This document shows, one piece after another, positions 23,003-31,347 of a stretch of DNA of 52,361 nucleotides. A program made the translations under genes and the position numbers. The notes beneath the pieces are model-generated. The model saw only the letters and a program-made list of their open reading frames with translations. It searched no databases and was not told where the DNA came from. Position 1 is the stretch's first letter. Each line of letters begins with the position of its first letter. This stretch comes from Hominifimenecus microfluidus (GTDB lineage Bacteria; Bacillota; Clostridia; Lachnospirales; Lachnospiraceae), in contig JAJEQR010000027.1 of the NCBI GenBank assembly GCA_020687485.1, positions 1 through 52,361 on the forward strand, in the 5' to 3' direction.

Positions 23003-24064
23003 ATGGAATTTGAAATACTTGCAGACTATATTAAAACAATAAATGATAAAGCGAGTTCTGCAGCGAAAAGTGCAGTAAATCAGTTAATGACATTACGTAA
23101 TTGGGCAATTGGCTATTATATTGTTGAATATGAGCAGGATGGCAGTGACAGAGCAAGATATGGCTCCCATCTTTTGAAAGATCTGGAAAAACGAATCGAT
23201 CAAAAAGGAATGAACGATACACTTTTTAAAGCGTGCAGAAAATTTTATAAAGTATATCCTCAAATCGGTTCGACAGTGTCGGGCGAATTCGAGTTACCAG
23301 ATTTTGAAAAAAGTTCGACAGTGTCGAACCAATTTAGCACAGATCCAGATGTATTGGTTAGTAATTTATCATTCTCACATATACGAGAGATCATGGTTTT
23401 GGATGATGCCTTTGAGAGATTTTTTTATGAGACAGAATGTATTAAATGCAATTGGAATGTAAGGGAGCTTCGCAGGCAGATAAAGACCAATCTTTATGTA
23501 AGAGCAGGTATAAGTAAGAAACCAGAGCTTTTATTGAAAAAATCTGCAGCTAATGGGAATGAAACAATACTTTCGATTAAAGATCCTTTTACCTTTGAGT
23601 TTTTAGGGCTTGATGCAAAGGATGCCGTGTCGGAATCTGATTTGGAACAGGCGCTTATGGATCATCTACAGGAGTTTATTCTTGAACTAGGGGAAGGCTT
23701 TTGCTTTGAAGCGAGGCAAAAACGTATTATTATAGATGATAAATATTATTTCATCGATCTTGTTTTTTATAATCGACTGTTGCATTGTAATGTTATCATT
23801 GAACTTAAGAATGACGAGTTTAAACATGAAAATTTAGGACAGCTCAATGCTTATGTAGGCTATTATAAGAAAAATGAGATGACAGAAGGGGATAATCCGC
23901 CGGTAGGAATACTGCTTTGCACAGATAAGGGTTCACAGATGGTAGAGTATGCTCTATCGGGTATGGATAATCAACTATTTGTTTCAACCTATATGCTTCA
24001 CTTACCGGATAAGAAGAAACTGGAAGAATTTATGCTAAAAGAGATAGAAGAAATTGGAATGTAA
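23003..24064 (+). CDS. YhcG-like DUF1016 nuclease-domain protein
   Basis: 353 residues with TTGGAGGTAAGCGC before the ATG. The N-terminal ~150 residues match the DUF1016 N domain (RNWAIGYYIVEYEQ, RYGSHLLKDLEKR), and the C-terminal half is the PD-(D/E)xK domain (FYNRLLHCNVIIELKND, then LGQLNAYVGYY). These proteins resemble nucleases and may act on recombination or foreign DNA; the role is unproven. The gene is more AT-rich than both flanks, suggesting separate acquisition. The inter-domain linker contains a 45-base-period repeat of TTCGACAGTGTCG. Confidence 0.85.
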   Translation: MEFEILADYIKTINDKASSAAKSAVNQLMTLRNWAIGYYIVEYEQDGSDRARYGSHLLKDLEKRIDQKGMNDTLFKACRKFYKVYPQIGSTVSGEFELPDFEKSSTVSNQFSTDPDVLVSNLSFSHIREIMVLDDAFERFFYETECIKCNWNVRELRRQIKTNLYVRAGISKKPELLLKKSAANGNETILSIKDPFTFEFLGLDAKDAVSESDLEQALMDHLQEFILELGEGFCFEARQKRIIIDDKYYFIDLVFYNRLLHCNVIIELKNDEFKHENLGQLNAYVGYYKKNEMTEGDNPPVGILLCTDKGSQMVEYALSGMDNQLFVSTYMLHLPDKKKLEEFMLKEIEEIGM

Positions 24065-24106
24065 AGTCAGTCGCTAACTGCGTAGAAAGGTGGGATCGTA
24101 TTTAAC

Positions 24107-24394
24107 ATGGCTTCCGACAAGACAAAAGAACTCTATAAGCTTCTCCTGGACAAAGGTTATCCGAAGCAGTTCTGTGCGGAGATTGCTTATCGGAACCTGA
24201 ACACAGATTACACGGCGACCCGGATGCTGGGTTACCTGTACCGGATGGAGAATCCGAGGATCGAGGATCTGGTGGATGAGATGCTGGCGATCCTGAGTGA
24301 CCGTGACCGCATCATCGAGAAGAAGGAGACGGAGCGGGCGCAGGCGGTAATCAATGATATCTATATGAATGGATTCCCTGATCAGGAAGAATAG
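24107..24394 (+). CDS. Conserved small helical protein of unknown function
   Basis: 95 residues, soluble, all-helical in appearance and charged; no cysteine motif or membrane segment. KLLLDKGYPKQFCAEIAYRN and DLVDEMLAILSDRDRIIEKK are likely helices. I recall similar small proteins in Lachnospiraceae but no function. A GAAAGGTGGGATCG region precedes ATG 24107. Composition is like the host rather than the AT-rich DUF1016 gene before it. It is followed by a strong terminator. Confidence 0.7.
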   Translation: MASDKTKELYKLLLDKGYPKQFCAEIAYRNLNTDYTATRMLGYLYRMENPRIEDLVDEMLAILSDRDRIIEKKETERAQAVINDIYMNGFPDQEE

Positions 24395-24427
24395 GGATCG
24401 GGAAGAAAAAAATGTACAGAAGAAAAG

Positions 24428-24449
24428 GCGGCGGTTCAGCCGCTTTTTT
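24428..24449 (+). terminator. Intrinsic terminator
   Basis: GCGGC-GGTTCA-GCCGC followed by six T, 33 bases after the small gene's stop. Confidence 0.85.
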
Positions 24450-24602
24450 CACGTTTGACAGAAAGAGACTCTTTGCATTTTCCCTTAAATTCCCCTGCTG
24501 CGGTGGCAACACGGCAGGGAAAAGGATGTTATACTAAAAGCAGCAGAGGATATTTGCAGAAAAATACTTTTGCAGGAAAGTCCTTTTTGGCGGGGAACTG
24601 GT

Positions 24603-24890
24603 TTATGAAGTAAACAGTGCGGTGAGCAGTACCAGCAGTGTAAATACAATGCAGATGATCAACGCATCCAGCAGGAAAACTCCCAGTATCCGGATCAGAG
24701 GCCGACGGTTCTGGTACAGAGGAATCAGACGCTGCATTCCCCGGTAGTTGAAGGTTGCCGCAATCAGCGTGAGCAGCAGTCCCAGGCAGAACAGGCGGTT
24801 TAACCAGAGGAGAGCGCCGGAGGCGTCCTTAACTTCCAGTGTAAGCGCGATGGCAAAGACCAGAATATAACCCAAGAAGGCAAGAAACAT
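24603..24890 (-). CDS. Small three-helix membrane protein
   Basis: 95 residues with three hydrophobic helices: about 3-19, 31-47 and 70-92. There are no recognisable family motifs. It begins 24 bases after the kinase stop and is in the same direction, so it is probably co-transcribed with the kinase and may be its membrane partner or substrate. The ribosome site is weak (GGAAG very close to the ATG). Confidence 0.6.
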   Translation of the reverse strand: MFLAFLGYILVFAIALTLEVKDASGALLWLNRLFCLGLLLTLIAATFNYRGMQRLIPLYQNRRPLIRILGVFLLDALIICIVFTLLVLLTALFTS

Positions 24891-24914
24891 CTTCCATGGG
24901 GTGCAGCTTCGAAA

Positions 24915-25694
24915 TCAGGGCGGAAGCAGAGAGCGTTTGCCGGAAGATTTTTTCAGCGGCGCGGCGTCCTGTTGTTTTTCCGGTTCCTGCAAAGGTGAAG
25001 TCAGCGCCTGCTTCAGCTCTTCGGCGGAGGCGAATCGCTCGTCCGGGTTCAGCCGGGTGCACCGGGCGGCGATGGCAAGAAAATGTCTGCCTGCCGCAGT
25101 ATCGGCAAAGCTTTGACTCATTTCCCGCAGGAGAACGCCCATAGCGTACAGATCGGTCTGCGGGGAGGAAGCGCCGAAGCCGTACTGTTCCGGTGCGGCA
25201 TAGCCCTGTGTACCGAGCCGCGTAGTATCGGCAGCTGCCGGTCTGTGAAAGCTTTTGGCTGCGTTAAAGTCAAGAAGTACGAGATGACCGCAGGATGTGA
25301 GCATGATATTCGATGGTTTGATATCGCGGTGAATTATCGGTGGCTTGCACTGATGCAGCCTTTCAGCGATATCGCAGAGCTCCGAAAAATATGAGAGAAC
25401 TTCCTCCGGAGTGAGCGGAGCGTTTCTCATGCGCTCTTCCAGCGTAATGCCGGAGATATATTCCTTCAGCACGGTGAGCATGCCCTCCTCCTCCCAGAGA
25501 GCCAGGATTCTCGGTGTGCCGGGGATGGGGTGCTCGCGGAGAAAACGAAAAATCTCCGGGTTATAGATGGACAGAACCTTTTTTACGCAGATCTGATCGG
25601 TCTGCCGGTGCTGAACCAGAAAGACCTGATGCGCTTCATTTAATACAGCAATGGTTTTATAGTAGGAAAGTGTAAGTCGTTCGGTGTAATCCAT
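24915..25694 (-). CDS. Serine/threonine protein kinase, soluble
   Basis: ATG 25694 (MDYTERLTLSYYKTIAVLNE) follows AAAGGAACCGTC, giving 259 residues. The catalytic Lys is in CVKKV (38/39), the loop is HRDIKPSN (122-129), and the metal motif is DFN (142-144) rather than DFG, followed by GTQGYAAPEQYG. It has no membrane helix or PASTA repeats, unlike PrkC; a short charged tail ends it. Phosphorylation targets are unknown. It is divergent from the HTH protein and two-repeat lipoprotein, which often suggests a shared pathway. Confidence 0.88.
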   Translation of the reverse strand: MDYTERLTLSYYKTIAVLNEAHQVFLVQHRQTDQICVKKVLSIYNPEIFRFLREHPIPGTPRILALWEEEGMLTVLKEYISGITLEERMRNAPLTPEEVLSYFSELCDIAERLHQCKPPIIHRDIKPSNIMLTSCGHLVLLDFNAAKSFHRPAAADTTRLGTQGYAAPEQYGFGASSPQTDLYAMGVLLREMSQSFADTAAGRHFLAIAARCTRLNPDERFASAEELKQALTSPLQEPEKQQDAAPLKKSSGKRSLLPP

Positions 25695-25761
25695 GACGGT
25701 TCCTTTATGTATATAGCGACGATTGATGATTCCGGCTCCAGGCTCGATACTGTGCAGCCTG

Positions 25762-25787
25762 GAATCGTTATAATAGCATAACGATTC
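25762..25787. repeat. Perfect 10-base inverted repeat near kinase promoter
   Basis: GAATCGTTAT (25762-25771) and ATAACGATTC (25778-25787) around AATAGC. It adjoins the left end of the dispersed repeat element. It may be an operator or part of that element. Confidence 0.55.
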
Positions 25788-25915
25788 AGAGCCCAAGCTC
25801 GATTCCGCTTACGCTGCATCTCGCTGTGGCTTCTCGCCATGTGGATTTTTCCAAATGTTCTCATTCATGCAAGCATGATTCGTGCATTTGTTCAAAATCC
25901 GCATGGCTCTGAATA
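25784..25915. repeat. Dispersed palindromic repeat element with terminal inverted repeats
   Basis: The stretch begins ATTCAGAGCC and ends GGCTCTGAAT, perfect 10-base terminal inverted repeats about 130 bases apart. The interior holds smaller palindromes (CATGCAAGCATG). A partial relative of its left part is at 39842-39888, and its right end (GGC-CTCTGAATAGTTA type) recurs near 49710-49731. No open frame lies inside. It looks like a MITE or REP-type repeat. Confidence 0.6.
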
Positions 25916-25934
25916 GTTATATTATAGCAAACAG

Positions 25935-26429
25935 ATGAAAAATATGGGGAGAAATATAGAGAAAGATATGGAGAAAAAAAGTACGGAAGATCTTGAGAAT
26001 ACATTAAAAAGTACGCATATTCGCGATTTTGACCGCTTTCGAGAGACAAACCGGGAGAGTCTTGCGGAAGGTGAGGAGCTGTTTTCCGGGTATATAAAGG
26101 AAAAAATCCGGAAGAAAGGGCTCACGCAGCAAATGGTCTTCCTCATGGCGGATATCCCGGAACGCTACGGTTATAAGCTGCTGTCCGGAGAGAAGAAGAC
26201 ACGGCAGCGGGATATCATTCTCCGGATTTGCTACGCGGCGGAGCTTTCGCTGGAGGAGACGCAGGAAGCGCTGCGAAAGTATCCGATGCCGGAGCTCTAT
26301 GCAAGGATTCCGAGGGATGCGCTGCTGATGATCGCTTTCAACGAGCGGTCGGGGAGTGTGCTGGATGTGAACACGCTTTTAAAGAAACACGGGATGGAAT
26401 CGCTGCGCCCCAGCGGCGTGCAGGACTAG
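25935..26429 (+). CDS. HTH-type (XRE-like) protein next to kinase
   Basis: 164 residues. The central KGLTQQMVFLMADIPERYGY followed by KLLSGEKKTRQRDIILRICY reads as a Cro/CI-like helix-turn-helix. The C-terminus (YARIPRDALLMIAFNERSGS) is a conserved-looking tail without known function. The start is uncertain: ATG 25935 has a weak site, and ATG 25968 (MEKKSTEDLENT) is an alternative. It is divergent from the kinase and ~100 bases before the lipoprotein gene. It may regulate both sides or be a kinase target. Confidence 0.65.
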   Translation: MKNMGRNIEKDMEKKSTEDLENTLKSTHIRDFDRFRETNRESLAEGEELFSGYIKEKIRKKGLTQQMVFLMADIPERYGYKLLSGEKKTRQRDIILRICYAAELSLEETQEALRKYPMPELYARIPRDALLMIAFNERSGSVLDVNTLLKKHGMESLRPSGVQD

Positions 26430-26528
26430 AGAAGAAAAGTGGAAAATGCAGAGAAATTCCGACAGGAGCGAAAAGCCAAAACAGGTGGGAATACACCGGA
26501 GAATATAAAAATATGGAGGAATAAGCAA

Positions 26529-27497
26529 ATGAAAAAGAAAACATGGATGATCGGGCTGGCAGGCGCTGTGATTTTGGCGGCGGCAGCAGGAAGCTGCTCT
26601 TCCGGCAGCACAGAGACGAAGAGTGTAACGGCAGCGACAACCGCGGCAGCAGCGGAAAGCGAAGCAGGAGCCGGAGCAGAAAGCGCAGCTGCGGGGGATA
26701 CGAACTCTTTGGAGACGGCAGAGACCTCCGCGGAGAACGCGAAGAGCGACGGAACGGTCAGCATCGAGCCGCAGGTTCTGCTGGATCAGAACGATGTTGT
26801 AATCACAGCGCAGGAATATGTGACGGATTCGATCTGGGGAGACGGCATCAAGGTTCTGATCGAAAATAACGGCAGCCAGGATGTTGGAATCAGCACAAAT
26901 GAACTGATCGTGAATGATTATATGATTAGTGGTCTTTTCTCTTCCACAGTAGCCGCCGGGAAGAAAGCGAACGATGTGGTCTATCTGTCCAGTTCGGAGC
27001 TGGAAGCTGCCGGAATTGACACCGTGGGTAAGATTGAGATTTATTTTCATGCTTTTGATTCCAACAGCTATCAGACGCTCTGGGATGCGGACGGCGTTGA
27101 GATCCGAACGTCTGCGTATGATTCCATGGATACGACGCCGAATGACGCGGGCGTCGAGCTGTACAATCAGGACGGTATCCGTATTGTCGGCAAGACGGTG
27201 GACGAGAATAGTTTCTGGGGAACGGCAATCCTTCTTTATGTGGAGAATACGACGGAACGGAATGTCGGTGTCTCCGTCGATGATATGTCGGTGAACGGCT
27301 TTATGATGAACCCGTTTTTTGCTACGACTGTCTATGCGGGAAAGAAAGCAATTGATGATATCGCACTTCTCTCCAGCGATCTGGAGGCGAACGGAATCGA
27401 GTCGATTGAGACAGTGGAGTTAAAGTTCCATATTTACGATGCGGATACCTATGAAACCATTACAGATTCCGATCCGATTACTTTCGCGGCAGAGTAG
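26529..27497 (+). CDS. Lipoprotein with two tandem beta domains
   Basis: ATG 26529 (MKKKTWMIGLAGAVIL...) follows TGGAGGAATAAGCAA; 322 residues. The lipobox is AGSC with Cys23, then a long Ala/Thr/Glu-rich tether to ~80. Two homologous ~105-residue repeats follow: in the first, NGSQDVGISTNELIVNDYMI, SSTVAAGKKANDVVYLSSSE; in the second, TTERNVGVSVDDMSVNGFMM, ATTVYAGKKAIDDIALLSSD. Each looks like an Ig-like beta sandwich. It is surface-anchored with unknown role; the AGKKA repeats show an internal duplication. Confidence 0.8.
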   Translation: MKKKTWMIGLAGAVILAAAAGSCSSGSTETKSVTAATTAAAAESEAGAGAESAAAGDTNSLETAETSAENAKSDGTVSIEPQVLLDQNDVVITAQEYVTDSIWGDGIKVLIENNGSQDVGISTNELIVNDYMISGLFSSTVAAGKKANDVVYLSSSELEAAGIDTVGKIEIYFHAFDSNSYQTLWDADGVEIRTSAYDSMDTTPNDAGVELYNQDGIRIVGKTVDENSFWGTAILLYVENTTERNVGVSVDDMSVNGFMMNPFFATTVYAGKKAIDDIALLSSDLEANGIESIETVELKFHIYDADTYETITDSDPITFAAE

Positions 27498-27559
27498 CAT
27501 TGATATTCTTCGTGATACTGTCGGGCAGACATGGAAAAATGGAGATGAAACGAGTGCAG

Positions 27560-27590
27560 AAAAGGACAGCTGAAGGCAGCTGTCCTTTTT
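27560..27590 (+). terminator. Intrinsic terminator
   Basis: AAAAGGACAGCTG (27560-27572), loop AAGG, CAGCTGTCCTTTT (27577-27589) and a further T. A perfect 13-base stem ending the lipoprotein transcript. Confidence 0.9.
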
Positions 27591-27627
27591 CGTGAATAAA
27601 TTTGTGGTTTATCCTCTTTCAGCAAAA

Positions 27628-27651
27628 AGACTCCGACCTCTAAGGTGGGAG
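27628..27651. other. Hairpin resembling an IS-end or RNA scaffold motif
   Basis: AGACTCCGACCTCTAAGGTG then GGAG forms a CTCC-ACC/GGTGGGAG hairpin with one mismatch, followed by ATGAATTG. A related GACTCCCAC...CCACC...GGTGGGAGTC arrangement is at 47792-47845. It may be a solo end of a TnpB-type element; on its own it is weak evidence. Confidence 0.3.
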
Positions 27652-27662
27652 ATGAATTGTGT

Positions 27663-29051
27663 CTATTTTGCATGTATAGTATTTGCCTCTTCCTGCTTCA
27701 TCCGCTTCAGCTCCGGAATTACCGTAACCAGCATGGTGATAAAGCAGAGACTGCCGCCGATGACATTCGAAATCGGCTCTGCCATGAAGACGCCGTTCGG
27801 CCCGAAGTCCATCGTATAAGGAAGCAGGTACGTCAGCGGAACTACGATCACGACCTTTCTCAGGATCGAGAAGAAGATGGCCTGCTTCTTCTTATTTAAC
27901 GACTTGAATGTCGTTTGTCCGATATACTGAAAGAGCATGAAGATAAATGCCGCAAAATACAGCTTTAATGCCGGTATGGCGTCGCCCATCAGCGCTTCAT
28001 CCGAGCTGAAGATCGAGAGCAGCGCCCGCGGTGCGAGGATGATTACACTCCAGGCAATTCCGGTGTAAATCAGCGCCAGCGTGGACATTGTGATGATCGC
28101 TTTCTTCACGCGATCCGGCCGTCCGGCACCGTAATTATAACTGATAACTGGCGATGAGCCATCGGAGATCGCTGTGATCGGTGTCTCTACGATCTGGCGG
28201 ACACTGGAGATAATCGTCATCACAGATACGTACAGGTCACCGCCGGTCGCCGACAATACGGAATTGCAGCAGATAGACACCAGGCTGTTTGTAACCAGCA
28301 TGATGAACCCGGCGGTTCCCAGGCTGACAATCTCTTTGATGTAGTTCCAGCCGGCAGTCAACTCCTTCCAGGGAAGGAACCGGATTTTCAGTTCTGCTTT
28401 CGTCTTCAGAAAACGAAGCACAAAGGCGGCGGACAGCGTCTGCGACAGAATTGTAGCAAGCGCCGCTCCGTGGACGCCCATGTGGAAGACGAAGATGAAG
28501 ATCGGATCCAGGACAAGGTTCGTAAAAGCGCCGATTGCAACGGTAAGCATGCCGGTCGTTGAGTAGCCTTGTGCATTGATGAAGGGGTTCAGGCCGGTTG
28601 AAAGCATCGCGGGAAGCGTTCCCAGCACGTAAATCATCAGATATGGCCTGGCGTAGATCAGTGCGTCACTGGACGCTCCGAACAGGATCAGGATTGGCCG
28701 GGCGAAAATCAGGCCGATCAGTGTCAGAACAACTGCGCTTAAGCAGAGCATGGTAAAAGCCAGGTTCATGATGGTGTCAGCTGCTGTGTCATCTCCCATG
28801 CCGCGTTTGATCGAAAAGAGAGGCGCACCGCCGCTTCCGAACAGGTTGCTGAAAGCTGTGATCATGATGATAACAGGAAAGCAGAGGCCGACGCCGCCGA
28901 GTGCGGCGGTACCTACATCCGGAATCCGCGCGATATAGATGCGGTCCACAATGTTATAGAGCAGGTTGATAATCTGCGCGATCAACATAGGAAGCGCTGC
29001 GCTCAGAATATTCTGTGTAATTGTTCCGTTCTCAAAATTCACACGTTTCAT
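27663..29051 (-). CDS. MATE-family multidrug/cation efflux transporter
   Basis: 462 residues with 12 hydrophobic helices and a repeated two-half MATE architecture: LPMLIAQIINLLYNIVDRIY at the first half, ITAISDGSSPVISYNYGAGR at the second. The pump uses a Na+ or H+ gradient to export drugs or organic cations; the substrate is unknown. It is a single gene on the minus strand with an AAGGA-type site before the ATG and a 250-base gap to the divergent nitroreductase gene. Confidence 0.92.
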   Translation of the reverse strand: MKRVNFENGTITQNILSAALPMLIAQIINLLYNIVDRIYIARIPDVGTAALGGVGLCFPVIIMITAFSNLFGSGGAPLFSIKRGMGDDTAADTIMNLAFTMLCLSAVVLTLIGLIFARPILILFGASSDALIYARPYLMIYVLGTLPAMLSTGLNPFINAQGYSTTGMLTVAIGAFTNLVLDPIFIFVFHMGVHGAALATILSQTLSAAFVLRFLKTKAELKIRFLPWKELTAGWNYIKEIVSLGTAGFIMLVTNSLVSICCNSVLSATGGDLYVSVMTIISSVRQIVETPITAISDGSSPVISYNYGAGRPDRVKKAIITMSTLALIYTGIAWSVIILAPRALLSIFSSDEALMGDAIPALKLYFAAFIFMLFQYIGQTTFKSLNKKKQAIFFSILRKVVIVVPLTYLLPYTMDFGPNGVFMAEPISNVIGGSLCFITMLVTVIPELKRMKQEEANTIHAK

Positions 29052-29173
29052 AGAAACAGATCCTTATTTAAAACTTATTGAAACCAGGAAGGTCGAGCGA
29101 AAAAATTGATACAAATAATCTTGTAATTTCCGCGTGTCTGATGCAAAATATAGCGTATAAAAACGAATGAAAT

Positions 29174-29253
29174 GCTATGCTTTCGTAGAGGACAGAAAAT
29201 GCGCGGAGGCTTTGAATTATGCTCAAAACTTCTGTAATATACGAAAGTATAGC
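29174..29253. promoter_or_regulatory. Inverted repeat between MATE and nitroreductase genes
   Basis: GCTATGCTTTCGTA (29174-29187) and TACGAAAGTATAGC (29240-29253) are reverse complements with one mismatch, 52 bases apart, in the divergent gap. This could be a paired operator for one regulator. Confidence 0.4.
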
Positions 29254-29343
29254 ACAGTGCTTTAAACTTTACAAGACGAACGACCCGGACGTAGTACAGG
29301 CATGTCTCTTCGGATACCGGGCTGTGATACGGAGGAGAAGGTT

Positions 29344-29928
29344 ATGAGTATTGAAGAAAGACGTAGCATCAGAAAGTATACAAATCAGCCGGTGGAGAAG
29401 GCTGTGATCGAAGAAGTGATTCGGGCGGCAGCTCTGGCGCCGTCGGCGAAGAACCGGCAGCCCTGGAAGTACCTGGTATATGCCGGAGCAGAGAAGGAGA
29501 AACTGGTAGATCAGATGGAAATTGGTCTGTATCGGGAGCGTGAGGTAAGTCCGATCCTTCCGGAATCGGCTTTTGGCTTGCCGGACGCCTACAATACACT
29601 GCGTATTATGCGGGAAGCGCCGATGATCCTTGTGGTACTGAATACGAACGGCAGAAATCCTTATGAGGAGATTGATACGGATCACCGGATTTCCGAGATC
29701 TGCGATTCGCTCTCGATCGGAGCCTCTATCGAAAATCTGATCTTGAAGGCGACGGAGCTGGGGCTGGGAACCTTATGGATTGCGAACACCTTCTTTGCGT
29801 ATCCGGAGCTGGTGGAGTACATCGGAACGGAACATCAGCTGGTGAGCGCGATTGCGCTGGGTTATCCGGCGGAGGAGCCGAACGCAAGACCCAGAAAGCC
29901 GTTGGAAGAAATTCTGGAATTCATGTAA
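29344..29928 (+). CDS. Nitroreductase-family flavoprotein
   Basis: I chose ATG 29344 (MSIEERRSIRKYTNQPVEKA) with GGAGGAGAAGGTT before it; an upstream in-frame start is at 29302. 194 residues. Family features: RRSIRKY near 6-12, APSAKNRQPWKYLV (FMN site), IGASIENLILKATELGLGTL and the C-terminal RPRKPLEEI. It reduces nitro groups, quinones or similar with NAD(P)H via FMN. The physiological substrate is unknown. Confidence 0.9.
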   Translation: MSIEERRSIRKYTNQPVEKAVIEEVIRAAALAPSAKNRQPWKYLVYAGAEKEKLVDQMEIGLYREREVSPILPESAFGLPDAYNTLRIMREAPMILVVLNTNGRNPYEEIDTDHRISEICDSLSIGASIENLILKATELGLGTLWIANTFFAYPELVEYIGTEHQLVSAIALGYPAEEPNARPRKPLEEILEFM

Positions 29929-29997
29929 TTATTCAGAACAAGCGGAATCGAGCTGAGATTCTGAATTGTTACGAAGCAAAATCAAGGGGGATGTTTC

Positions 29998-31347
29998 ATG
30001 TCTCGTTCGAAAGAAATGGATCTGACGGTTGGTGATCCCTTTCGATCGCTGTTAAAATTTGCTATTCCTGTAATCCTGGGAAATCTGTTTCAGCTGTGCT
30101 ATACACTGGCGGATTCTGTGATTGTAGGAAAGACACTGGGAGAAAATTCGCTGGCTGCTGTGGGGGCAACCAGCATCATCATTTATTTTGTATTCTGCTT
30201 TATCAATGGCTTCACCGGAGGCTTCGGCATCTGCCTTGGACAGCGTTTCGGCGCCCGCGATGAGGCTGGAATGCGGAAGAGCATCGCCGTTTCCACTCTG
30301 CTCAGCGTTGGTTTCACCGTAATTCTGACGCTGATCTGTTGCCTGGGGGCGCACCGGATTCTGGAGCTGATGCAGATCCCGGCGGATATCTCTGGAGAAG
30401 CATATGACTATATGTTCGTTGTTCTGCTGGGAACGGGAGCGACGGTCTTCTATAATATGATCTCCAATATGCTCCGGGCACTGGGGGACAGCCGGACGCC
30501 GCTGTACTTTCTGGTGTTCTCCTCCGTCCTGAATATTTTTCTGGACTTTCTTTTTATTTTGCCTTTTCATATGGGAGTGGCAGGAGCAGCCTGGGCGACG
30601 ATCCTGTCACAGTTCCTTTCGGCGCTGCTCAGTCTGATGGTTGGATGGAAGAACTTTGAAATCCTTCATCTGCACCGGGAGGATTTCCGGGGACTGCGGG
30701 CGAGCATGATTCTTCATCTGAAGACGGGATTTCCCATGGGCTTTCAGATGTCAGTCATGTGCATCGGCCAGCTGGCTATGCAGACAGTGGTAAATTCGCT
30801 CGGAACTGCTGCAGTCGCCGGGTACACGGCGGCATCCAAGGCGGATCAGTTGTCCGTTCTTGTTAATAACGCGATGATGACTGCGATCTCGAACTACGTC
30901 GCGCAGAACTTCGGCGCAGGTCGCTGGGACCGGATCCGTCAGGGTGTCCGCGCGAGCCTGATCCAGACGGAGACATTCAACCTGCTCATGTGCGCGGGGA
31001 TTCTAGTGCTGCGCCATCCGATCGTGCGACTGTTTCTGTCAGCGCCTTCGGAGGAAATCTATCATTATTCTGATATGTATCTGACGATTGTGGCTCCGTT
31101 CTATGTGATCCTGGGGCTGCTGGCGGTATATCGCACCTCCATTCAGAGTATGCAGAACGGGAGCGCTCCCTTTGCCGCCTGCATGATCGAACTGGTTATG
31201 AGAATTGCTGCTACGGTTGGTCTTTCCGGAATCCTGGGATATACGGCGGTCTGCATCGCCAGCCCCATGGCCTGGTTTGGCGCCTGCGCGCTGTTGATTC
31301 CATGCTATTATCGGATGATGAGAAAATGGAAGGTGAAAAGTGTATGA
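29998..31347 (+). CDS. MATE-family efflux transporter
   Basis: 449 residues, 12 hydrophobic segments. N-terminal SLLKFAIPVILGNLFQLCYT and second-half GFQMSVMCIGQLAMQTVVNS are MATE signatures. CAAGGGGGATGTTTC precedes ATG 29998. It is distinct from the minus-strand MATE at 27.7-29.1 kb. The stop overlaps the DUF488 gene by four bases (ATGA), so the two are coupled. Confidence 0.92.
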   Translation: MSRSKEMDLTVGDPFRSLLKFAIPVILGNLFQLCYTLADSVIVGKTLGENSLAAVGATSIIIYFVFCFINGFTGGFGICLGQRFGARDEAGMRKSIAVSTLLSVGFTVILTLICCLGAHRILELMQIPADISGEAYDYMFVVLLGTGATVFYNMISNMLRALGDSRTPLYFLVFSSVLNIFLDFLFILPFHMGVAGAAWATILSQFLSALLSLMVGWKNFEILHLHREDFRGLRASMILHLKTGFPMGFQMSVMCIGQLAMQTVVNSLGTAAVAGYTAASKADQLSVLVNNAMMTAISNYVAQNFGAGRWDRIRQGVRASLIQTETFNLLMCAGILVLRHPIVRLFLSAPSEEIYHYSDMYLTIVAPFYVILGLLAVYRTSIQSMQNGSAPFAACMIELVMRIAATVGLSGILGYTAVCIASPMAWFGACALLIPCYYRMMRKWKVKSV

